This document shows positions 41,601 to 53,225 of a stretch of 64,000 nucleotides of DNA, piece by piece. How positions within the stretch are numbered: the first letter of the stretch is position 1; each line of letters opens with the position of its first letter. Below the pieces are notes generated by a model that was given only the letters and a program-made list of their open reading frames with translations, had not been told where the DNA came from and did no database searches. The position numbers and the translations under genes were made by a program. Source of the DNA: Archegozetes longisetosus (taxonomy: Eukaryota; Arthropoda; Arachnida; Sarcoptiformes; Trhypochthoniidae); NCBI GenBank assembly GCA_018873245.2, contig JAEMBT020000008.1, positions 9,330,238-9,394,237 of the forward strand, given 5' to 3'.

Positions 41601-44600
41601 GTAAACATAGTCTTAAAGTGGCTCTGCATTGATCTAATAACTTTTAGAATTGGATCCTTACTCTCAAGTATTAACTTGTATTTTAAAACTTCATACAGAA
41701 GATAGTTTTCCAGATAGTTCAAAGTCTATTGCGAATCGTTCGATAGTTCTTACTCTAGATATCAAAATAATCATTTTTACTGTTGATCTTAACTAAAAAA
41801 ACGTTTAGTGAGATCTGAAGTTATTTATAGAAAATTAGCCAAACTATTTAGAAATGACTCATAAATTGAGACTTAAGCTAAACAAAAGATCGTTATTGAG
41901 TTGTAAAAGTTGAAAAAACAGATCATATAATGATGAATAAGTGATTCAATGTTTATAATAGAAAAGTTGAGCTGTAATAAACTCAACTCTCATTTTTCAT
42001 ACAAATGGCATATCTCTAAAGAAGAGTCAAATTTAGTAAACGTTTGAATTAACAGTTTGATTTGAAAACATTTTTATTATCATTTGTTTACATAATATAA
42101 TACTTTTATTATAACTCGTGTGTCGACTTACGAGTCATCAACCCTTTCATATGTACTCTTCAGTTAAAACACATTTAGCCAATAGGAGAAAAGTTAATAT
42201 TTCGCAATTAATCAAATTATTTGTTTGTCACAATTTCTTTATTCAATATTATCGTAATAATGATTACTCTTTTATTACACGAGTGGCCAATCGGAGCACG
42301 TTTTTGAATTTTGTATTCTTTATTTTTATTTTTTCGTTTTACGGCCCAAATCATGTTTTAGTCATACATAAGTGATATATAATTATGAGTTACGGTCTGT
42401 TATTATCGTCTCTTTTTCTTTATTACAATTTTGCAAATTAAGGCCGAACCACAGTAATTGTTAATTTCAATCGAGTCGCTCAAAGTTGAGGACACTGTTT
42501 AAAACTTGTTATCAGGTCGTAATCACTTTTGACCCTTTCCCTAATTTTATGGTGTTTTAGACACTTGAAAACCACTTTTTATAACAATTTATCTCTTATT
42601 TTAGGCATAATTCAAAGATAAAAATAAAACTTGACCTCAACATTAAGGCCTGAAGTCAAGTTGACATCCATTTCAATTCTACAGAATATTTCATTTTTAT
42701 TCTGTTAGAACTTTTCATTTGTTTGTTAATTTCATAAACAATTGAGTGATTTTGTAAAATTTGTCTTCATTTAAACGATTACTTGACGTAAGCGCCCAAT
42801 TATGTGGTTTGTAATTAAGATGAGGTCAGTTTTGAAGTTAAAATGAGGAAAACTGAAGTCTCAACAGACAAATACTCAAATAAATGGCTTATCTTTGATT
42901 AGTGAATAAGTATTTAAATGACTGACATATTATGTAAAACAAAGTAATCAAATTGTAAATGATCTGCTTTTTCAATGCATACATTCCTACACATCAGTCA
43001 ATGTATTACTGAATTGCCCCTTCACTCGACCTTTATTTCTAATAAGCCTCATATGAGACGATCAAAACTTTGAAACTTTTTCAAAATATATTAGTATTAA
43101 TAAAATTGATTGAATAAAATTTTTACGCGAATCTGAATTTTGTGTCCAATATTAAGGATTATATACGGGAAAAACTGCAACGTTTTTTATTGCATGAGAA
43201 CGATCTCCTTTGAAGTGAAATCAATTTAAAGAATGACATATTAGGCACAAATTTGAGCATCAAATCTAACAAAAAACAACCTTTTCTCATCTCATGCAAA
43301 ATTGATAGCAATGCGAACAAAAAAATGAGACCATATTCTCCATCTCTTTAAACATACGATAGATTTGGAGAATTTGAATCGCATCACAAATAAAAAACGT
43401 TTTTATAATTGAGTACAGCTTTGTTTAAGTTTTGAGTGATTGCGAACACAAATAGATATATAAATAGATATATAAATAGATATATAAATAGATATATAAA
43501 TAGATATATAGAGTGAAAGCAAATATAAGCAAAACTGATTTTTCTTATAAAATATGAATTTTGTTTATTTTGCAAAATAGGCATCAGCTCGACATCAGTG
43601 CACATATTTAGTTAATTTATCGCGCGATGAATTTATTGCTTCGGGCGGTGATCCTCAATGGCTGCAGGGATTGGATCACATTCCGCAAAAACTCAAAGAT
43701 CTCAACCAAATTAACAAATTATTGGCGCACCAGCCCTGGTTAATCACCAAAACACATATTGAGGTAAATATACCGACAGTCCCACTACTCGGCACATATT
43801 CTGTTCTTTCATTAAACTTTAAATTTTCTAATTTCATTACTCAAACTTTTCTCTATTTTTCATTTAACTGTTATCTTCCTCAAATTGAACTCGAGTTTAA
43901 CCATTTTTTTGACGCTTTGGTTGAACAACAGGAGAACTGAATGCTATAAAAACTGACTTATATTTTAAGCAAATGATGTCATTTTGCGAATGTATTGCCA
44001 GAATTTGTTTTGTGTTGTACTTAACTCTTGTTTTTGTGACATTTAATCCTAAATTGTTTTAAGAAATATTTGATAGGCATCATTTCCAGTCAAAGATTAC
44101 GGTTTTGTCTGTTCTATGACTTGAATTGTTTTATGGACTGTTTACTAAATACAATTTATGAAAAGTTTAAAAAATGTAGTTTTAAGTTAAATAAAATGCT
44201 TTTTGTTTAGACTTTAGATCCACAGCTCATCTGAAGTATAATTTTGATGAATATCTCGCACAATGAGTTGTGCCAAAAATTGATGCATTTCTAGGAGTGT
44301 CATAATAATAAGGCTATTGTTCTCTCAATCTTCTCAGAACTACATCTCAATCACGAGAACAAAGAACAAAAAAGTTGTCAATTTAGAGAACAAGTAGAAA
44401 AACTATACACAACTAGACGCGTATGTGTATTATAAATTGATGTCTATAACTTGAATGTGAATAGCCAGATAGCTAGATACCTACACCTGTTCGTATCAAT
44501 ATTTACTTACAGGTCAATTAAATCGCAAATCGTACAGATGAAAAGTTCAGACACGTGTAGAAATTGATGTTCATTCAGATGAATCTTCAAATAATTGATC

Positions 44601-47600
44601 TAAAAATAGATGTCATAACTATTAAATATCTGTTGTTATCTCAAATATGAGATATTACAGACAATTCAATTAAGACTTGACTACTATTTTGCTGAACCAA
44701 ATGCTTAAATAACTGTAATATAAATCAGACATAAATAAGATATTGGATCAGACGTTAGATGAGAGAAAAAGACTTTGAGATCTAAAAATAAACTCATAAA
44801 TTGTGCCAATTTTGTGGTCAATCAATTTTTAGTGATTTATTCGAGTAAATCATTTTTAGTCCATTACTTCTGACTAAATATTTTTCATTAGAAAACTTTT
44901 CGAAATCTTTTCTTTAAATATCTTAAGAGTAAAGTAAATGAACTGAACTTTAAATGATTTTTTTGAGAACTTTTATAATGACTTAAAACAAACGGAGTTA
45001 TAGTGCAAACAATTATTTGCAAAACTAATTATAATTTGCTTACAACTCATTAATGAGAGGCAAAAATGACAAAAATTGATGATAGTTAGAAACAGAGATT
45101 AAAATCGCAAATGAAAACACAAATTTGAGACAAAAACTGAGAAATGAATTAATTTGCAAAATAGTATCGGTCCTAATAAGAGAACAATATAAAGAAAATA
45201 AAGTGAATTATAAATTGGTATTAATAGCGGAAGTGATTTGTTTTGTCATTTGATGTATTAGAAGAGAAATGTTTGTAATTTTGGTCTAAAAGTGATTAAA
45301 AGTAGTTTTGAGACGAATTGGGACAACAATTAAGAAAAGTGTGTGTTTTTCGTACTGTTGTTTTGCTGTTTGTGTGAGTCTAACGAAACGATTGATTATT
45401 ATTTATGACAGAAATTAACGAAAGGAAGTGATTCGTGGTCTCTGTCGGAATTGGTTCACGCGATCGTTATTTTGTCTCACTTTCACGCGCTGTCCAGCTT
45501 TGTGTTCGGCTGTAATATCGGGACTGAGGGCCACACTATCGGTCATAATAGTAGTGATGAGAAAGAAAACGGTCAAAACGGTCACAACAATTCGGTTGTT
45601 GTCAGCAGTGATAGAAATACCAATAAAAGTAATGCCGCATCGCCTCAAACCTTAGGTTTGTATTCATTTCTTTTGCTCTTATTGTTAATTACGTTCACAT
45701 TAATTACGTTCAGTCATTCGTATTTGGCTCTTAAGTAAAACTTTTGTGTCCTTCAAATTAATCGCTAATCAGTCCTTTGGCACTGCTACAGTCCAAAGTT
45801 TTTCTATTCATTCTTTAGTGGATTTAGAGTTCATTTGATTAACTTTTAGTTATTTTGATGCAAAGTTCACTTTTGAGGCTTAATTTCAATTCGGAATGCA
45901 TTCAATTGCTATTCAATGGAATCGCTTTTTAGTGTTTTATTCAACACTGAGATCATTACTGAAGTCTCTTATTATAACTTTTCGTACTTATTCGTCAAAA
46001 CGATTTGTTGTGTTGAGTTTATTGTTGTGTTGAGTTTATTTCGCAAACTTATTCCCAAACATGTTTTGAGTGTTTTATTAATTTGAATACGAAATTGTGT
46101 TTAAGTACTTATCGCAGAAAATAAATGAACAATTTTGTAATAAAAGTTTTTTTTCTATATAAAGACTTTTTGATGACTTTGATTGACTTTTACTAAATAT
46201 GGTTTTGTTTTATAAGTTTTTGTGAGAGGTGTTAACACTAATAAATCATTTAAGAGATATAGACATAGATATGAGCGAAATACAGATGAGAAAAATGAAG
46301 GCACGCGAAGATTAATCGCTAAATATTTTTTAGACTATAAATCATTTTTTGGCAGTAAACCAAAAATTTCCTTCACTTTAAAGCAAAAAATGCAAAAAAC
46401 AATTTTTGATAACTTTAATAATAGAAAGTTTTGTGCATTCAATCAAAAATTAACATAAAGTTAGTGAACAACAATAGCGTTTTGTAACGATAATAATAGA
46501 CTGTATCCACACTCGAGTGTCATATTTAGTCATATTTATCATCGAATAATGGGCTGAAAAACCTAATCATTTGGTTTTAAACCGAAAATTTGAAGACAAA
46601 GTTTGAAAAATGTTTGGCCCAAAAAGTAAAATAAGCCAAAGAGAAGAAAATGAGCGCTAATATTGTATTAAATTATACTTTGATAGGGAGTTCGCCGACT
46701 GGTATAGAAGTGGAAACTTTGCTGAAGAGAATGCAAAGTATAAGTGAACAGAAGGGTATCGTCGGCGAAGACACCGCATCACAAGAAGACCTGATGAAGA
46801 ACTTTGACAAACTTGAGTACCAGAGCGTCGAAATGTTGTCTCCTCTGAACTCTCCGAACGGCTGCTCTGCCACCGCAAACAACACGAGTGCGACCGCCAC
46901 CGCGAATGCGACCGATCAGTCATTAGCCGAATTGGTCAAATTTATAGACGACCCTCAGTTCGGGTACGAAGATTTTGCCCGAAGAAGGGAAGAGTCGGAA
47001 GTGCCCACTTTTAGAGTTCAAGACTATTCGTGGGACGATCACGGCTTCAGTTTAGTTAATCGTTTGTATTCAGATATCGGCAATCTTTTGGACGAAAAGT
47101 TTAAAGTCTGTTATAATCTCACTTATTATACGTAAGTTTATAACCACTCATTCACTGCTTTTCCATTATGCTTTTCCATTATTTTCGTCTCTCAAACTTT
47201 TGCCACCACTTATTAACATTTATTTATTGCCAGACATTTATTACTTTTGTATTATTTTTGGGCTCTTTTTGATTGATTTGCTTTAAAAAGTTGCAAACCA
47301 TCTATTTTTGTCGCGTTTCAGTTATTTTCGAAGTCTAGCGAATTATTTTTCAGTACATCTGATCCTCAATTGCTATAAATACTCATTTGTTAAGAACTTT
47401 GATTTTTGTCTAAAACTTAGTTTTCTTCTGATAAATGCTCTCAAATTTGATTAGAGACAAGAGAGAAAACTTATCAAAATGTGAAGCAATCCCTTAAAAC
47501 CTATAAAAACTTGATAGCAATCCCTTATTTACGATCGATTTAAACAAAGTTGGAGAAAATGGTTTATCTAATTGCAAAAACATATTTCTATCTCTTATTC

Positions 47601-49002
47601 TGTTTTTGGCCTAATTTAAAGATAAACTAAACTTATCTGAAAATTGCGGATCAATATTATGGAAAATTTTGATTTTAACTAAAAGTAGATAAGAGTTGAG
47701 AGCATTTACACAAACAGAACAAAACTATTTTGTAGTGAAAAGCCTGACATCACTTTTGGACCCAAATTGAGCCCAAAAGCGGGTAAATAAGAGTAAAACT
47801 AATCCTAATGTAGAGGAAAAGCGATTTGTTGTCAATTGTTTACTGAACAGAACAAAAGTGGACATAATATATGAATGATTTATGTTTGACTTATGTTTGT
47901 GTTTGACTAATAGAATGGGAAATAATACAAATATCGACACTTCGCCATTTCGGCGCGCGATTTGGAATTACATTCAGAGCATGTACGGCATTCGACACGA
48001 CGACTACGACTACAGAGAAGTTAATATACTATTAGAGCGTAATTTGAAATCTTACATCAAATCGTTGTGCTGTTATCCGCATCGAGTGCGCACTAATAGG
48101 GACTACTCCAAAGTCATGCGTGGATTTCGGCAATCAGAAAAGGTCATTAAGACATCTAATACTAAATTACATCATATTATCGACAATAAGTCTATGCCTT
48201 TCATTCAGTTATTACTTTAGATCAAATTATAGTTTTTATCATTTATTCACCGGCTTATTGTTGGCCTAATAGTCAGAGCCCGAGGAATAAGTTTTTTGAT
48301 CTCTATTTTCTTAGCCCTACGCTTTCAATAATAATGTGATTAGTCGACAACTATTAGAGTCTATTATGCGATAATAAGATAACCATTTCTTCTTAACAAT
48401 AGTGAGATTCAACACATAAAACATAATTATGTGTGAAATACGCCATAACTGTATGAAAGCAGTTATCACTTATTTTAAATCGTTTGTCGTTTGCACTCAA
48501 TTCTCGTATTTTATTGTTAGGCCAATACTTGTAATTCAGTCAATAAAATGATTGCTTTACAGATGAAAACTTTATTCTAGTTTTGAAAGCATTTGACAGA
48601 TAAGAAACAACTTAAGCAAAGATCTCATATTTTTTTCTAACGATTTGTCAAATGAACTCTGAAATGATGTTTGAAAAGATATTTGGAATGCATTTGAAAT
48701 GCAGATGATTTGTGTTTTGTTGCAGTACTTTAATGGCCTTCACGTGTAAAGTGAACTGAACTGAACTTTTTAAAAGATAGCAATTATTAGTTTGTTTAGA
48801 CTGAGTTATAATTAAGTGAATTATAGACAAGTTTTACTGCATTGCGATAACTAATTGATGTAATTTAGTAATAAATGATATTAGAAGTGATATTAAATTT
48901 GTATTTTTTGATTAGATTCACGTTAATTTAATGATATTTGAAGCTCGACTTCAGGCGGAACTGTTGTACGCGTTGAGAGCTGTTATGCGACACATGACTT
49001 GA
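26186..49002 (+). CDS. SESN: Sestrin, complete seven-exon gene model
   Basis: The spliced product is about 505 residues, close to animal sestrins (roughly 480-550). Coding exons are 26186-26365, 40452-40601, 43581-43763, 45412-45655, 46687-47131, 47914-48142 and 48916-49002; all introns are GT-AG and all phases match. Family knowledge: sestrins are stress-induced cytosolic proteins with an N-terminal AhpD-like redox half and a C-terminal half that binds leucine and GATOR2, restraining TORC1. Visible in the sequence: [10 protein letters not shown] around Cys117 and Tyr119, [72 protein letters not shown] and a C-terminus ending [13 protein letters not shown]. Residues 203-260 are an Asn/Ser-rich linker. 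Oddities: Ser124 replaces the His of the redox triad, and two leucine-pocket residues differ from human SESN2. The N-terminal 60 residues are low complexity and lack the usual sestrin N-terminal segment, so one more exon may hide in intron 1. Confidence 0.96.
26935..26958. repeat. (AC)n microsatellite
   Basis: About 12 AC units in sestrin intron 1. Confidence 0.95.
27971..28113. mobile_element. Pogo/Tigger-type MITE in sestrin intron 1
   Basis: The ends are CAGTAAAACCT and AGGTTTAGCTG, flanked by TA at 27969-27970 and 28114-28115. The arms share AGTTAAGCC. It is related to the element at 63492-63617. A short internal palindrome CCCTTTTCGAAAAGGG lies at 28006-28021. Confidence 0.72.
30351..30372. 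repeat. (AG)n microsatellite
   Basis: About 11 units in sestrin intron 1. Similar short runs occur at 30215-30228 and 34370-34388. Confidence 0.93.
32029..32086. repeat. Tandem duplication of about 30 bases
   Basis: CTAGTTCGGGGTCGGAGTTT and CTAGCTCGGGGTCGGAGTTT occur back to back. Confidence 0.85.
34860..35650. mobile_element. Possible hAT relic in intron 1
   Basis: The region is richer in GC than its surroundings. CAGTGGTTCGCAAACG at 35291, followed by CTCGACCC, resembles the hAT end at 63143. An open frame at 34878-35078 ends [10 protein letters not shown]...NLRLTHPS, faintly like a BED finger (C-x2-C, then H). The two signals do not form one tidy element, so this is tentative. Confidence 0.3.
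38586..38616. repeat. (TC)n microsatellite
   Basis: About 15 units in sestrin intron 1. Confidence 0.95.
38876..38934. repeat. Three-copy repeat of about 20 bases
   Basis: GTCTAAGAGTGAATATTC is present twice, and a third copy reads GTCTAAAAGTGGATATTC. Confidence 0.85.
39117..39213. repeat. 20-mer minisatellite
   Basis: A unit GAGTTGAAAAAAGTTTAGAA is repeated exactly three times (39141-39200) with partial units on both sides. Confidence 0.95.
40290..40353 (+). repeat. Hairpin before sestrin exon 2
   Basis: A 13-base perfect inverted pair, GCCCATCACTAAT and ATTAGTGATGGGC, encloses a second pair CATAGC/GCTATG with a GTTGAA loop. It lies about 100 bases before the exon 2 acceptor. Confidence 0.75.
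40452..40601 (+). CDS. SESN: Sestrin coding exon 2
   Basis: Fifty codons between an ACAG acceptor and a GTATGA donor, phase 0 at both ends. It encodes [27 protein letters not shown] and RQYIAIM, which is the sestrin stretch leading into the redox-active helix. Confidence 0.95.
40602..43580 (+). other. Sestrin intron 2
   Basis: A 3-kb AT-rich intron. Two sequences resembling TAGCCAATAGGAG and TGGCCAATCGGAG occur 108 bases apart (CCAAT at 42179 and 42287), and a perfect 12-mer array lies near the 3' end. The open frames here match no sestrin sequence. Confidence 0.7.
43450..43509. repeat. Perfect 12-mer array, 5 copies
   Basis: Five identical copies of AAATAGATATAT, 71 bases before the sestrin exon 3 acceptor. 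The pattern keeps a reverse frame open, giving spurious IYLF repeats. Confidence 0.95.
43581..43763 (+). CDS. SESN: Sestrin coding exon 3 (redox site)
   Basis: Sixty-one codons between a TAG acceptor and a GTAAAT donor. It carries [12 protein letters not shown] with the redox Cys (residue 117) and Tyr119, then [17 protein letters not shown] and [11 protein letters not shown]. The His normally seven residues after the Cys is Ser here (Ser124). Confidence 0.97.
43764..46686 (+). other. Sestrin introns 3 and 4
   Basis: Intron 3 (43764-45411) and intron 4 (45656-46686) flank exon 4, which lies inside this span. Both are AT-rich and show no coding pattern. An open frame at 46222-46458 is Lys/Arg/Asn rich and has no sestrin similarity. 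Confidence 0.65.
45412..45655 (+). CDS. SESN: Sestrin coding exon 4
   Basis: The exon starts after ATGACAG and reads [18 protein letters not shown], aligning without a gap to sestrins after the HIE at the end of exon 3. It continues through [14 protein letters not shown] into an Asn/Ser-rich linker. It ends G|GTTTGT in phase 1. Overlapping open frames on both strands here are shadows. Confidence 0.94.
46687..47131 (+). CDS. SESN: Sestrin coding exon 5
   Basis: An acceptor at TTTGATAG|GG completes the split Gly codon from exon 4. The exon encodes [11 protein letters not shown], an acidic segment, an Ala/Thr/Asn run, [36 protein letters not shown] and [10 protein letters not shown]. It ends AC|GTAAGT in phase 2. 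An ATG at 46650 lies in frame upstream but is better read as intron, because the splice phase fits and that stretch matches no sestrin sequence. Confidence 0.94.
47132..48915 (+). other. Sestrin introns 5 and 6
   Basis: Intron 5 (47132-47913) and intron 6 (48143-48915) lie on either side of exon 6. Both are plain AT-rich sequence with GT-AG ends and no other feature seen. Confidence 0.7.
47914..48142 (+). CDS. SESN: Sestrin coding exon 6 (leucine/GATOR2 half)
   Basis: The acceptor is ACTAATAG|A, whose A completes the Thr codon. It encodes [38 protein letters not shown] and GFRQSEK, and ends AAG|GTCATT. The DDY motif matches the GATOR2-contact acidic pair of human SESN2, and the Arg of FRRAIW and the Glu of SEK match its leucine-binding pair. 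Confidence 0.96.
48916..49002 (+). CDS. SESN: Sestrin terminal coding exon 7
   Basis: After a GATTAG acceptor, 28 codons read [17 protein letters not shown] then [11 protein letters not shown] and a TGA stop. The sestrin C-terminus (HVNLL..EAR.QA.LLYALRA..RYMT) is matched to the last residue. Confidence 0.97.
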   Translation: MHVNLMIFEARLQAELLYALRAVMRHMT

Positions 49003-49260
49003 TGGCCAAAACTGAAGATTAGATACCTATTAATCGCATTGAAAACAAGTCCACAAATTGTGAAGAAAGAAAAGCGGTTTTAAGGATTTTTTATCATATA
49101 TTTAACAAATATTTATATATCTGAAAAACTATATAAATATATATATATATTGATTAAAATATATATATATTTAACAAAATGAAAGCATTTTTACAAAAGT
49201 GATTAACAGACAATTGAAACGATTGAAAACATTGGCTCCATTTGTAATACAGTTAATAAA
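49003..49260 (+). other. Sestrin 3' UTR with possible polyA signal
   Basis: Non-coding AT-rich sequence after the TGA, with alternating AT runs at 49130-49172. AATAAA at 49255-49260 is the first plausible polyadenylation signal. Longer 3' ends are possible, since more AATAAA motifs follow near 50393 and 52600. Confidence 0.4.
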
Positions 49261-52200
49261 AAGTTGATAACAATTTCGTTTTAATCCGTGTTTTAAATGA
49301 GGAAACAATACAAAGAATATGAGAATCGCTGCCATTAAATGTCTCTCAAATGTGATTATATATTAACCGCTTTTCACTCAATGACTGATTTGATGACCAA
49401 AGTCGCGAACAGATTAACAAACGATTCACTAAAGCTTCTCATTCAATGTAAACTAACAAAACTTTTGTCAATCTGTGATCTTTTTATTATACTTTTAGTC
49501 GTCCGGTTGTGTCTGTGTTTAGTCTGTGTTTAGTCTGTGTTTAGTCCCTCTTTTGTGACTTTTGTCCCTCTTTTAAGCGTAACCTTATTTTGAATGGACT
49601 CTAAATTTGCAAATCAATTATTATTTAAATTACTTAATGTCAAATATTATTATCGATTGAGTGGCTTATAGTATAGTCTAATTGGGCTCCGATTAGTTGG
49701 ACAATTGCTCGGCATATGTCGTGTGATTAACTCTGTGTTTGTCTCACTGTTTACTCATTTAAATCACGAAAGCATGAGTTGTATTGTTGGCGCGTCATTT
49801 TGTAACTGTTTATAGACTTGAAGTGCATCGCAATCTCGACCTAATAATAGGTTTGAATTGAATTGAAATTTGAGTTCATTTCAAATCTGAAATGATTTTT
49901 CTTCCATTGATTGTGTTTTTGACAAAATAGGATTCAGTGTTCGCGAGATATCTATTTTTGTAGAATATTCTTCAAAATTGATGTCCAGAACATGTGATTT
50001 GCGATTATATAAAACTTAGTTTAGGTCTAGAACTTTCAAATTTCACTTCAATTGTATTATACCTGACTATCGATCGCTTCGCGAGTCGATTATTATCGAC
50101 TCAATCGAAAACTTCCTTCAAATTAGTTTTTATTGAAATAATTGAAAAATTGACAAAAAAATTGCAAACAAAACAATTTTAACTTTTTTCAAGTTAGAAA
50201 ACAAATAAAAATGATTAACAAATGACTAACAAATGATTTTTTAGATAGACTTATGACAAATATATTCAAATGAATTAATAATATGTAGAAATTAGAAATT
50301 TAGGCGCTTTTCCTCTTTTCATATTTTTAGCCATTAATGCATCGAAACACTTGTGTTTACACTTTGTCTTCATTTTCGATCATTTCAAATAAGAAATAAA
50401 ACAAATTTAGATTTAGAAAAATAATGCGGTTTAGGATTTTTCAATTGAAAAGTTCAGCACTTCTTCCGTACTTTGCGAACAAGTGACTGAACTCGTGATA
50501 AACGCAATGGAGAGTGAGTTTTGTTCAGTTTTGTTGTGTTTTGTTTCAAATCACAGTTACGTAACGATCGAAGTAATAGTTTCTCATTTGTTTGCTATCG
50601 ATGTATATGTGAAACAAAACTATTCACTACTAATTGTATTACTATTACTACTCGATCGCCAATTGAATCCCACTTTTCATTATTTAAGTATTCAGTCGTG
50701 AAGTCATTTCTGTGTTGAATGGCTTCGGATCCAAAGCCCCAAAAGCTTTCTGTTAATCAATTCACGACTTATTTGATTGAATGAACCGATAGTTTAATCA
50801 AAACGAAGTTATTTCCAAAGCACAGAATCTAAAAATAGTATTTTTGTCAAACTTAAGCGATATATTCGTCTCAACCGTTAATTGTGTTTAAGCGTTTGGT
50901 TTGTTTTGATTTCTTAATTGTATTCATGACTACTATTTGTGACAATAATTTACGATAAGTCACAAACAACTACTTATTTCTTATTCTATTTATTATCAAA
51001 TAATTGTCTAATCGTTTAATAATTAAATGCAATTTCAAACCAGAGAAATGCATACGAATCAGATTCTCATCTGTTTTATAATTAAGAGCATCGTATTCGG
51101 TGAAAAACTACTAAACTTTGTTTAATTGCTTTTCAAATTAGTTTAGCCTTTAGTTAAACAAATTTGAAGTTTTATTCAAAATTGAAGCACTTTTGACAGC
51201 ATTTTACTCAAAATCACTTAACTGCTAATAAAAGCTACGAAAAGGTACGAAAAGTTTGACAAAAACAAGTTTTGAGCACAAAAGTGGTCCGGTATCTCAT
51301 ATCTGGTATTAAGTGTTATGTAATGGGATTTGTGGGATTCATTTGCTTTCGTGTTATTAATGCGTATAATATTAGATAAAACATTCGTTAAGTAAATAAA
51401 CGCTTGTGTTGTGGCCATTGTTTTACATATTTAGCTGTGATATTAACTCACATAACACTACAAACACCACAAACTCTACAAAAACTACTCTTTTCTGTCT
51501 ATATATACAAAAATATATTATATTTAACTACAATTATGAGAAATCATTTCAAATAATGTCAAATTTGCTTCTGTTAAACAAATCTTATTTAACAGTCAAA
51601 TGTTTGCATTTTTTCTATTTTGTATTTTTGGGCCTTTTTTAGGTCTGACCACAAACTTACGAAATGTTGTGCGCAGTACTACTACATTACACAAAATATG
51701 ATATATTTTTGTTGTTTTTGCCGTTTGTCGTACTCTGTCTGTAATTACTTTAATATATAACTGATTGATGCGAGACATGAGCTCTTCTTCTCATCTCATC
51801 TCAAACACGAGAACAAAGTTTCAGATCAATAATCAGTTGCCATAAAAGCCTTTTTAGAGCACATAATTGGCTGAACGTAAAAAGTTTTACTCATTGTATC
51901 CCATTATCGAAACTGATTTTGTGTCGACTTTTGTCGAGCGAGAACTCAATTATAGGTTGAAAAAGTTGACAAAACTTTTTCTGTGGATGTCTCGCATCAA
52001 TCAAATTATATACGAATCAAATGCAACAAAACGCTGATAATTACTTATTAAACAAAACTGTATTAGTTCATCAAAACTGACAAACGACTAGTTTTTAGCA
52101 AAACTGAAACGCAGGAAAAGCAAATGTTAGGCATTGAGGCATTCGCTTCACTTCGACTCGACTTTGACTCGCGTTTCACTCGACCCGACTCTTCACGTTA

Positions 52201-52929
52201 TGGCATATGAATAATGATTATTATATGACTATATTATTGATTATTTACTATTAATTATTATTATTATTAATCGCATTACACATAAACTTATTATGAATTT
52301 CGATGTTATGATTATTATTATATTTTTAAGTACGAAAACACAAAAATTGGATCAAATGCAGGAAATCCGAAAATGTTTTGAGTCGTAACTGAATTATAAT
52401 TGAATTGTAATTGAATTGTAATGTATATCACTTTACAAATATTATGTTATTATATCTCTTATTATATCTCTAGTCCATTATTATTATAATTATTACGAAT
52501 ATTTCAGCGAAATGTGTCCCGAAAACAATTTTTGTAAAATGATTTGCAGTTTTTTCAAATTCTGTGATCTCGCTCTGAATTTATTCGCAAATTTCATAAT
52601 AAATAAAACGTTCGATTCAGACAAACCACAAAATCATTTTTTCATTTATCTAAACTTTTCTAAACCTTATTATTGACCTTAAGTTCGAGACCGAATTTTT
52701 GGTCGACACCGAGTTTGCTAACAGTAATTAAGTGACCAAATCATAGACTGAACATAGACTTTCCGTACGTATTTTCGAAATTCTATTAATATTTGTATTG
52801 AAAGTTTGAGTTGAAGTTAGGTCACACTTGTAATAACATTTAGACATCTTAAGCTTAATTTCAAAGCCATTCAGTTTATGCTGTTATTCACATTTGCTTT
52901 AGTGTCCAATTAATCGCTAATCAAAGGTT
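49261..52929. other. Downstream of sestrin, no gene recognised
   Basis: AT-rich sequence, possibly including longer sestrin 3' UTR forms. An 11-base repeat TCTGTGTTTAG occurs near 49508-49543. The open frames here match nothing I know. Confidence 0.5.
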
Positions 52930-53225
52930 GTTGTTGTAGTTTTGTTCCCCCTGCACAGCCCACAACTAAGGTCAGGGGTCGCTGCTTTTACTCAGTGGTA
53001 TTGCAGCGAGAATGGTGTCACAGTTTTAAGAGGACACACCTGAGCCCTCCGACTCCGAGTCTGCCGTCTGGTAGTCTCAGAGACCAGACTACAGAGCAGA
53101 GCAGTTACGTCCCTCGGTTTGGAGCCACGGTCGTCGAAGATCCCCCTGAGCCTTCTCTTCCCTCCCGGCCCAGTGTTACCTGGATAGAAGGAATTTCGCA
53201 ATTTCCGCAATTTCATGGGTAATAT
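52930..53225 (-). mobile_element. GC-rich island, probable SINE
   Basis: About 290 bases of sharply higher GC inside AT-rich DNA. Read on the minus strand, it has AGGCTCAGGGGG (RNA polymerase III A-box-like), then GGCTCCAAACC (B-box-like), and ends in AACAAAACTACAACAACAACC-type sequence, a short CAA-repeat tail typical of SINEs. Open frames on both strands come from the high GC content and are not taken as genes. The family and the exact ends are unknown; the A-to-B spacing is shorter than in a tRNA. Confidence 0.45.

Noticed and set aside
43450..43509. Short direct repeats as a CRISPR array
   Set aside because: The units are adjacent without spacers and the DNA is eukaryotic.
43384..43605. 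Reverse frame with repeated IYLF
   Set aside because: It is a by-product of the AAATAGATATAT array and overlaps sestrin exon 3 on the other strand.
45415..45655. Overlapping frames on both strands at sestrin exon 4
   Set aside because: Only the frame reading [11 protein letters not shown] matches sestrin; the others are shadows.
46650..46686. ATG at 46650 as a separate gene start
   Set aside because: The frame downstream is sestrin exon 5. The acceptor at 46686 keeps phase with exon 4, so the ATG is intronic.
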